Assembly (NCBI GenBank): GCA_028095005.1 | Contig: CM051462.1 | Location: forward strand, 127,276,752 to 127,340,751 | Length of the DNA stretch: 64,000 nucleotides | DNA from: Rhynchospora pubera | Lineage: Eukaryota > Streptophyta > Magnoliopsida > Poales > Cyperaceae | Direction of reading: 5' to 3' | In this document: positions 56,419 to 64,000 of the stretch, piece by piece | How positions within the stretch are numbered: position 1 is the stretch's first letter | How the letters are laid out: each line of letters starts with the position of its first letter | Made by a program: the position numbers and the translations under genes | Notes under the pieces: generated by a model | Told to the model about the DNA's origin: nothing | Databases searched by the model: none | The model's input: the letters and a program-made list of their open reading frames with translations, nothing else

Positions 56419-57410
56419 CACCCCTCCCTGCACTGCATGCGCTGCTACCTGTGCTTGATTGCGTCCTCTGCCGCGGCCACCTCTACCACCACGGTTGTCA
56501 CGACCCCTAGTACTCCATCTTTTTGGATACCCAATAAGCTCGAAGCATCGGGACACGTCGTGACCCACCTTGCTGCAATGAGAGCATATGGGTTTTTCAA
56601 GCAACTCAGATTTAGGCTGACTGGGGTCAAATTTGCTTGCACGGACAGCAAAGCCAACGGCATCAACCCGTTGCTCACGTCCTCTTACAACAGTCTTGTG
56701 TCTCTCTTCTTGCACCACCATAGAGTACACTTTATTGAGGCTCGGAAGGGGATCCATGCTCAAGATGTTAGAGCGAACTGTTCCAAACACCGCATCATCT
56801 AGTCCCATGAGAAATTGGTGAGTTCTTTCTTTCTCTCGCTCTTTTGCTAATTCAGCAGCAGCATTACAAGTACACCTGTGCACGTACACACCGGCACGCG
56901 GGAATACTGAGAGAGTTCATCCCACATGCTCTTGAGACGTGTGTAATACGCCACAACACTTTGACCATTTTGTTTTGCTGCCGCAATATCAGCCTTTAAT
57001 CGGTGAATACACGGCGCATTTCCAACAGAGAACCGCTCGCGCAGGTCATCCCACAACTCCTTCACCGTCTCGAAGTAGGCAATGCTTGGTTGGAGAGATG
57101 AATCAATGGAGTTGAATAGCCAGGAAACTAGCATCGAGTTACAAGGTTCCCAAAAAACAGCCTCAGGCGTTGTAGCCACAGATTTTGGTAGAGTGCCATT
57201 AACAAACCCAAGCTTATTCTTAGCCCGAAGAGCATTTTTCATAGCTTTCTCCCATAAGTCATAGTTATCTCCCTTTAATATGCAGGAACTGATCGCCGTC
57301 CCTGGATTGTCGGAAGGATGTAAATAAAATGGTGATATTGCATCAATCACCTTTGACTGCACCTTCTTGGTGCTGTCATTGGAATTAATAGTATCCTGAC
57401 TGCCCGCCAT
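56419..57410 (-). pseudogene. Copia gag (frameshifted, separated from pol)
   Basis: Starts MAGSQDTINSND at 57410 and shows the copia Gag profile (LHPSDNPGTAIS, LKGDNYDLWEKAM, VKELWDDLRERFS, FLMGLDD). A CCHC knuckle CSHCSKVGHDVSRCF and an RGGRGGRGRG stretch follow. A one-base frameshift near 56870-56885, in the Cys-rich VPVCTC region, splits it. The Athila element cuts it off just before the protease. Confidence 0.9.
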
Positions 57411-57452
57411 GGATCGAGACGACACCACAATTAGGGTTTTTCAGCCGCCTCT

Positions 57453-57465
57453 GGCTCTGGTACCA
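57453..57465 (-). other. Copia primer-binding site
   Basis: On the minus strand TGGTACCAGAGCC directly follows the 5' LTR and matches the initiator tRNA-Met primer site with one change. Confidence 0.88.
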
Positions 57466-57683
57466 TAACAAGATTTTGTGAATTGAAGAAAAATGATTTC
57501 TGTATTCTGAACAAATCTGTTTACAACATCCCTATATATTCTAATTGCTGTAAAGAAAATTTTCTAAACATAAATTACATACCAATTACAACGTACAACA
57601 TACAACATCTAAATCTATATAAATATAGAAACTACATCTCAACTAATATGGCAGGAAATATACACATATGCGCAGCCTTAATA
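57466..57683 (-). repeat. Copia 5' LTR
   Basis: 218 bp, the partner of 38684-38901, about 98% identical by hand alignment; TA...TA ends; followed on the plus strand by ATTTG. Confidence 0.93.
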
Positions 57684-57688
57684 ATTTG

Positions 57689-58356
57689 AGGCTCCAAAGT
57701 ACTAATTTATTTGTATATATGGTATAGGGAGTGATAAGAAAATTCAGATTCTATTGTAATTAACCAAAGTCACTCAAATTTCAAGCCCAAAACATTATAA
57801 TCATGGTGTACTCCTTTTTTTTTAATTGTTTTTCCTCCTTCATTTATTTATTTTACTTTATTTTATTTTTCCCGGAGATTGGTAAAGTGTCACCAAATTT
57901 TTCCAAAGAAAAAACAACAAGATCAGCTTTCAGCCCAAAAAAGGCAAAATCATACTCGGAGACTAAAGTTATCCAGATAAGAACATATAATATCAAAATA
58001 CATCTTATCAGAAAGAAAGTCTCCATAAAAGTGGATACACCAGTATAACGGTTTTCACACGGTCCCCACTAGGAGTCTTAGGAACCCACTTTTCATGGAT
58101 CTGCGCAGCAGAGATCGCTCTTTATTAATTTCTATTCCCTCTTCAATGAGAAGATCTAGTCAATTACTGTTTTAAAAATATCAATCTCTTATTAATACAA
58201 AAAAAAAACAATTTTACCTGAATTCAACGAACTTCATGCACAATTTATATAGTATTTATAATTAGAAACAAAATTATGATTCCAAGTTAAGGTTTTTGGA
58301 TCTAACATTTTCACGTCCGCATTTACCACCTAATATCAAATAATATTATATATAAT

Positions 58357-58396
<40 letters not shown>
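57689..58396. other. AT-rich intergenic DNA ending in (TA)n and (GA)n
   Basis: No gene seen. A (TA)n tract and a (GA)n tract at about 58350-58396 abut the first foldback element. Confidence 0.5.
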
Positions 58397-58398
<2 letters not shown>

Positions 58399-58796
58399 AT
58401 TGCTAAAATGCTGTGCATAGCACGGATGACCTTTGTGCTACAGATTCGTTCTTGCGTTTCATGCTTCAAACAACCAATCCAAATCATTCATTATCTTCTT
58501 TATATTGAAATCTCATTAGAAACCAAATTTTATATATTTTTTTTATTTTTTTATTATTTTTCTCAGATTTTTTAAAATATTTAATCTAATAAATTATGGA
58601 CCCTTCAATAACAGTGATTTTAAAAAATTTGAGAAAAATAGTAAAAAAATTAAAAAAATGTAAATTTTGGTTTCTAATAAGATTTCAATATGTAGAAGAT
58701 AATTAACGGTTTGGATCGGTCGTTTGAAGTATGAAATGCAAGAACGAATCCATAGCACGAAGGCCATCCGTGCTATGCATAGCATTTTAGCAATCC
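58397..58796. mobile_element. Foldback MITE A (GGATTGCTAAAATGCT family)
   Basis: The 400-bp hairpin has a left end GAATTGCTAAAATGCTGTGC that matches the inverted right end GCATAGCATTTTAGCAATCC. Complementarity continues through CCAAACCATTCATTATCTTC and AGAAACCAAATTTTAT to the centre. Located next to a (TA)n(GA)n tract. Confidence 0.8.
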
Positions 58797-59155
58797 TTCG
58801 TGCTACGGATTCGTTCTTGCATTTCATGCTTCAAACGACCGATCCAAACCATTCATTATCTTCTACATATTGAAATCTTATTAGAAACCAAATTTTATAT
58901 TTTTTTTGAATTTTTTTACTATTTTTCTCTGATTTTTGAAAATCACTGTTACTGAAGGGTCCATAATATATTAGATTAAGTATTTTAAAAAATCTGAGAA
59001 AAATAGTAAAAAAAAATGTAAAATTTGGTTTCTAGTGAGATTTCAATATGAAGAAGATAATGAACGGTTTGGATCGGTTGTTTGAAGCATGAAATTCAAG
59101 AACGAATCCGTAAGCACGAAGGCCATCCGTGCTATGCATAGCATTTTAGCAATCC
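58797..59155. mobile_element. Foldback MITE B, left end missing
   Basis: Joined head-on to element A. It lacks the terminal 37 or so bases on the left, starting directly at TTCGTGCTACGGATTCG, but has a complete right end. The A/B junction suggests recombination between copies. A 29-bp extra right-end fragment follows at 59168-59196 within (TA)n. Confidence 0.75.
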
Positions 59156-59213
59156 TCTATATATATACCGTGCTATGCATAGCATTTTAGCAATCCTATA
59201 TATATATATATAG

Positions 59214-59611
59214 AGTTTAGCTACGATGAGTCGCGACTCACGGACCCTCCGGTGAGTCGCGACCAAAACTCCTAGATCTAGATCAAAATGACCGATCTAA
59301 ACCGTCCAATATGATCTCCCTATTGAAATCTTCGTGCAAATCAAATTTTTTATTTTTTCAATATTTTTAAGTATTTTTTTCGGATTTTTAAAAAATGATG
59401 TTTTTGAATGGTTCAGAACCAATTAGATTAACGATTTTCTAAAATTTCAAAAAAATACTTAAAAATTTCGAAAAAATGAAAAATTTGGTCTACACGGAGA
59501 TTTCAATAGAGAGATCATATTGGACGGTTTGGATCGGTCATTTTGATCTAGATCTAGGAGTTTTGATCGCGACACACCGGAGGGTCCGTGAGTCGCGACT
59601 CATCGTAGCTA

Positions 59612-59615
<4 letters not shown>
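59214..59615. mobile_element. Foldback MITE C (AGTTTAGCTACGATGAG ends)
   Basis: The outermost 34 bases (AGTTTAGCTACGATGAGTCG...) are perfectly inverted at the two ends. The inner core is related to A, B and D, but the outer about 70 bp are unrelated to theirs. Embedded in (TA)n on both sides. Confidence 0.85.

Positions 59616-59661
<46 letters not shown>
59616..59661. repeat. (TA)n microsatellite
   Basis: About 23 TA units directly following foldback element C. Confidence 0.9.
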
Positions 59662-59662
<1 letters not shown>

Positions 59663-60900
59663 AATGATATACTACACTCTGGAGTATTGAGTCCTCATAC
59701 ACTGAATCTCTGTGCCTTTAGATCGCTTTAAAATTTGTGCAACAGATTGAGATGAGCGGATCGGATTGAGGCGCTGATTTCTCCGAACTCTCCGTCTGTT
59801 TTAAAATTTTCCGTCTCTCCTCTAACCATTTCCATCTCTCTTGCAGAGGAAACGCTGGTTCCTCTCTCTCTTTCCCCACAAATTCAACTCTAAAAAAATC
59901 GTGAAAACCCCAGCGGTCATCTCCGAGCTGCCTTCTCCCTCTGTCGCTACCTCCTCTATCCTCAGGATTTGTCTTCTCTCTCCGCCTCAACTAACTAAAA
60001 TAGAGTTGTTGTCAATCTCTCCCTTGTGAAAACCCTAGCGGCTTATACTTCTTTGATGTCAATCTCTCCCTCGCCTCTAATTCCTGAAATGCTCGATTTG
60101 TTAACAAGCATTTTGATCAATTCTAGGTAAGTCTTCTTTACAAGTTATTTGCATGCATTACCAACCTGGATCAACAACAAGCATTTGGATCAATTTTGGG
60201 TGTCTTCCACTGAAAAAATCGGATACAGGAGCTTTTGAAATTAGAAATTGGGTAAGCACTTGAAGTAGGATATAGGATGTGTCAGTGAAATTGAAGTGCT
60301 TTACCAAGTTTTCAGACGATATGACACTGAACTTCTATGCTAAGGGTGTTCAGACAATATTAGAGGGCACTTTCAGTTTTTGTTAACTATGATTTTTGTT
60401 AGCTGCTAAGCCTTAATTAATTAGGTTCACTTTTAGTTTTGAGTATACTTTCAGTTTAAGTCTCATTCTCTTTTAATCTCACTTTAGGTTTCCTTTAAGA
60501 GAGAAGAAGAGAATGCTATGGAAAGAGAGAAGAAGGCTATGGAATCGAAGGAAAAAGTTCTCGTTTTAATATAGTCGTTTTATCAGTTTTAGTGACAGAA
60601 TTGTTGTTTGGTTGATAATTTTTGTTTGAAAATGATAATTAGAATTCTGGTAATAGATGACATCTAGTGGCTGCTCTTTTTTGTACTAATCGAATCTTTG
60701 TAATTTTATCTTCCTATGTACCTGTACCAGTGTACTTATTATTTATGCTTGCAACTTGCAAGTACGCACAACAATAAGAGGTGCTTGTTAATCATACTTT
60801 GTAATTTCTGTTTGTAAGCTATCTTTTATGCTTGTAATATATCAATAGCAAAATGCGCACACATTTGTACCGATTATATATCAATATATATATATATAGA
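59662..60900. other. Unassigned region with leader-like DNA
   Basis: CT-rich DNA at 59800-60110 resembles a plant 5' leader. It includes two GTGAAAACCC(C/T)AGCGG copies (about 59900 and 60027), two GTCAATCTCTCCCT copies, and a strong splice-donor-like TTCTAG|GTAAGTC near 60127. No conserved protein follows. It could be a noncoding transcript, a gene relic or transposon interior. Confidence 0.4.
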
Positions 60901-61320
60901 GGATTGCTAAAATGCTATGCATAGCACGGATGGCCTTCGTGCTACGGATTCGTTCTTGAATTTCATGCTTCAAATAACCGATCCAAACCGTTCATTATCT
61001 TCTTCATATTGAAATCTCACTAGAAACCAAATTTTACATTTTTTTTTACTATTTTTCTCAGATTTTTTTAAATACTTAATCTAATAAATTCTGGACCCTT
61101 CAATAACAGTGATTTTCAAAAATCTGAGAAAAATAGTAAAAAAAATTAAAAAAAATGTAAAATTTGGTTTCTAATAAGATTTCAACATGTAGAAGATAAT
61201 GAACGGTTTGGATCAGTTGTTTAAAGCATGAAATTCAAGAACGAATCCGTAACACGAAGACCATCCGTACTATGCATAGCATTTTAACTCGAAGACCATC
61301 CGTATTATGCATAGCCTTTT
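60901..61320. mobile_element. Foldback MITE D with duplicated right end
   Basis: Begins GGATTGCTAAAATGCTATGC right after (TA)n and ends with the inverted sequence. The last 30 or so bases (GAAGACCATCCGTA...GCATAGC) are present twice, at about 61256-61286 and 61291-61316. Confidence 0.8.
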
Positions 61321-61720
61321 TCTCATATTATCAAAAGGCACGTATGTGTAAAAAAATTATGCACGTCTGCCGTAATTTTCAAATGAAGTACGTCTAATCA
61401 ATGCCAATGTTTTAAAAGCCGAATCGAGCATCAAATTGGTATAGTTAATGTTTGGCGAGTGGCAAAAATCATGTAACATCAAACTACGGGAATTAAGGAT
61501 TTTTGAGGATTTTTTCCCCTTAAGTTCGACCGATATATTAATGAAAGTTTTGGACGGTAAGAGGATGAGAGAACCTACAGTTTTGGAGGACTACTGGACT
61601 GACTTGCTAAATAGTTTTGGTCAAACCGTATGGTCCGGTTCGATATTTAAGGAGCTAATTAGTAATGGTGTAATGCATATTTTGACTAGTTATTTTATTA
61701 AGATATTTGTCGAAAATACT
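61321..61720. other. Intergenic DNA
   Basis: The open frame 61448-61744 runs into a MITE and has no recognisable domain; nothing else was seen. Confidence 0.45.
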
Positions 61721-61723
61721 GAA

Positions 61724-61881
61724 GGGGTCGTTTGGATCGTTTAGGAATAAGATGAATAGTCTATTTTTAGGTGTAAAATATTGAAAAACGTGTAATTTTG
61801 TGACAAAATTAAATGATTAGAAATAAATTTTCGCTCAAAATTTACTATTCTTATTTATTCATTACCCATCCAAACAGTCCC
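61724..61881. mobile_element. 158-bp MITE related to the copy at 2157
   Basis: Ends GGGGTCGTTTGGATCGTTTA and CATCCAAACAGTCCC, flanked by GAA (61721-61723, 61882-61884). The interior (AATATTGAAAAACGTGTAAT) matches the 2157 copy. Confidence 0.8.
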
Positions 61882-62231
61882 GAAAAGAACCTGGTTTGTG
61901 AGTTTGGAGTTGGAGGCGAGAATAATACTCCTGCCATGCGCCACTATGATGTAGGACATTTACTAACTTGTTTTTATGATGTAATCATGACGACTTTTGC
62001 CGAATAATCCAGAACCTTATTTTATATAATCTCCGTTCAACAAATAGATTAAAAAAAAAACAGATAGAAAGAGCAATGTCTGTTTTCTTATTTAATTTAT
62101 TCTATAGCCATATCCAAATAAAGAAAAGAAAAGAAAGGTAGCCTTCCCCATGTGACAGTTGCAATGATACTCTGCATCGCTAAAAATAGCAACAAATTTT
62201 ACGGCGGGTCAGTGACAAAGATAATTTTTTT

Positions 62232-62576
62232 AAGAGTAATGCTAGAATCAAAAGACGTTAAATACGATTCAAATATCGTCCATTAAAATTTCAAACGGCC
62301 GATCCAAACCGTTCAATACGATCTTTATATTAAAATATCTTTGAAAATCAAATTTTATATTTTTTCAAATTTTCTAACTACTTTTTTCGAATTTTCAAAA
62401 TTGGAGGGTTCATAAGTTTTTAGATTAAGTGTATTTAAAAATTCCAAAAAAAATAGTAAAAAAATTTGAAAAAAATATAAAATCTAGTTTCCACAGAGAT
62501 TTTATAATGTAGAACAATTTGAACGGTTTGAATAGACCATTTTAATCTTAAAAATTTTAATTTTATCATGTTAGAC
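62232..62576. mobile_element. Foldback MITE E, degenerate
   Basis: Shares the family core (GATCCAAACCGTTCAATACG, GGAGGGTTCAT, AGATTAAG) with inverted arms, but the outer ends are eroded, so the borders are approximate. Confidence 0.6.
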
Positions 62577-64000
62577 ATGTATATGCATCCTATATATTTG
62601 ACACTAGTCACTCCTTTTTTTTTAATAAATATCTTGCAAATTTCAAGGATCCATTATAAGCTTTGTTTATCTTTCTGTGGAATTTTCCTAATGGACACAT
62701 CATGGTGGGGGCTTTTTTGTGAAAGGACTTAATTTTTTTTTTTTGAAATATCTAAGCATTTAAAATTTTCCAACGAGAACAACGGGACACCATATCGCTA
62801 TGCACCTATATCTATTGTTTTTTTTTTCAAATTAAACGTCTCTTACATTTGCGGAAACAAAATCATTATGTGGTACTTAAAATTGTGTGCCCTAATTAAA
62901 CTATGGATTACATTCTATAAAAAAATATTTACCTAAATAATTAATTACATATTTCTTAACGTATGGAAGTCATGTACCATGCAAAACCAAATGTTGAGTA
63001 AAACAAGTAATTTTTTAATTAGATTTTTTTGAATAACACATTTAAGTGAAAATATGTTATCACCAATCAAATTTAATTTTCTAATTTTTAGCCTCCTAAA
63101 TAATATCAATCTATTTTAACAATTATTATTAATTTTATTCAATATCCAAGTCGGCCAACGGTCAAACCTTTCCCGCCGTGAAACCAACATGTACAAAATT
63201 AGGAAAACAAATGTAGCAATCAATTCCACTCGCGCGTACGTTAGAGCCCCCCACTGTCTTGTTGCAACGTGTCTCCTTGCTTCGCTCTCTGCTCCCACGT
63301 GTCCAGCACCTAAGCCTCCTGCACACGTGCTACGCCGCGCAAGTTAGCATGTTTCGTTCTCTGTAGGGGTAGCCGGGTAGGGGCGTAGGGCTTTGGAATC
63401 TTTCCTTGTATTAATGAGAGGATTATCCTTGTATACGAGTATTATGTTGAGAATTAAATGACCATCTAAAGTAATATTCTGAGATAAGATATCTTAATAC
63501 AATTTTTAAAATTTAAAATTTTAATATTAAATTTAATAAGATCTAAGAAATCACTTAATTTTTCAAAAAAAAAACTTAAATGCGATAATTCTATAAATTG
63601 ATTTGGGAACTATTGTGTAAACTATCAACCATCTTCACTGTCTACATCCAAAGAAAGTTCAATTTCGTTTCATTGATATATATTTTTTTTCTGTCCTTAC
63701 CCCTTATGATTAAAAAAACAATATTATTTCCTTTTACAAGTAATAATAAAAAGTTTCAAAATAGTATAACTATCAATATCAATATTTACTGTAATAGAAA
63801 CATACACGCACGTCAGTGTAGTACTTAAAAAATGAGTAAAGAACTATAACAGGCAGAAAATTTTGCACAAAAATTCCAGATGGTCAAACCAAATCAGAAC
63901 ATTCGAGTTTATACATTTATAATAACCCAATTGCAAATGTAGCTAGTGACAAATATAGTAGTAGTTTCAAACTTTATACGCACAATTAGCTTAGGTGTCG
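62577..64000. other. AT-rich intergenic DNA
   Basis: No gene recognisable on either strand up to the window edge, apart from a GC-richer promoter-like patch at 63160-63360. Confidence 0.5.
63265..63330. promoter_or_regulatory. Cluster of ACGTG (ABRE/G-box) motifs
   Basis: AACGTGTCTCC, CCACGTGTCCAG and CACACGTGCTAC fall within 65 bp in a GC-richer patch. No adjacent gene is identifiable in the window, so the target is unknown. Confidence 0.35.

Larger units (their letters stand above)
38684..57683 (-). mobile_element. Ty1/copia LTR retrotransposon, split by a nested Athila element
   Basis: Two 218-bp LTRs (38684-38901 and 57466-57683) bound the element; 5-bp duplications ATTTG lie at 38679-38683 and 57684-57688. 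Order on the minus strand is 5' LTR, primer site matching initiator tRNA-Met, gag, protease, integrase, RT, RNase H, polypurine tract, 3' LTR, the copia order. A 14 kb Ty3/gypsy element splits it between gag and protease. Without that insert it would be about 4.9 kb. The LTRs differ at about 5 of 218 positions by hand alignment. Several stops and frameshifts show it is defective. Confidence 0.95.

Noticed and set aside
56437..56802. Plus-strand open frame at the copia gag
   Set aside because: Antisense of the copia zinc-knuckle and RGG region.
61448..61744. 98-codon open frame
   Set aside because: Runs into a MITE terminus and has no recognisable domain.
1..64000. tRNA, rRNA or snRNA genes
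   Set aside because: No cloverleaf or conserved RNA sequence was recognised by eye. A tRNAscan or Infernal run would be decisive but was not possible here.

Overview
This 64 kb window looks like nuclear DNA of a flowering plant, most likely a eudicot. The evidence is intron-containing genes of plant families with organelle transit peptides, AT-rich spacers, and a dense load of plant transposable elements. The species cannot be named from the sequence. All exon structures below were read by hand from splice sites, reading phase and family conservation.

Five host genes are supported, all between 2.8 and 29.5 kb. They are a single-exon class II ERF repressor (2804-3361, +), an organellar type 1 methionine aminopeptidase with 10 exons (6306-10396, -), a group 3 LEA protein with a presequence and 4 exons (12914-15031, -), a KUP/HAK potassium transporter with 10 exons (15815-22500, -), and coproporphyrinogen III oxidase with 9 exons (26167-29465, +). 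Every reconstructed host reading frame is open. The KUP protein departs from its family signature in the first pore-lining segment. The LEA promoter carries an ABRE next to a CE3-type element, the classical abscisic acid response pair.

From about 29.5 to 38.6 kb there is gene-free, AT-rich DNA holding small non-autonomous transposons. These include three related hAT-type MITEs packed with GGAACG motifs and several MITEs of about 157 bp with 3-bp target duplications. There is also a 1 kb unit containing a minisatellite.

The 38.7-57.7 kb region is one nested transposon. A Ty1/copia element on the minus strand (218-bp LTRs with TA...TA ends, degenerate gag and pol) was split by a 14,050-bp Athila-type Ty3/gypsy element on the plus strand. 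The two Athila LTRs are 1675 bp each and differ at only 3 positions by hand alignment. Its gag-pol frame is intact and it carries an intact extra ORF after pol. Throughout its LTRs, untranslated regions and coding linkers it carries dozens of copies of a near-palindromic motif, GGAACGGNCCGYCCCA, mostly in pairs spaced 20-22 bp. No known Athila feature explains this motif, and it is the most unusual signal in the window.

The last 6 kb has no recognisable gene. It holds a family of foldback elements of about 400 bp that share a core but differ at their termini, several of them sitting in (TA)n tracts. One more copy lies at 1137-1541.
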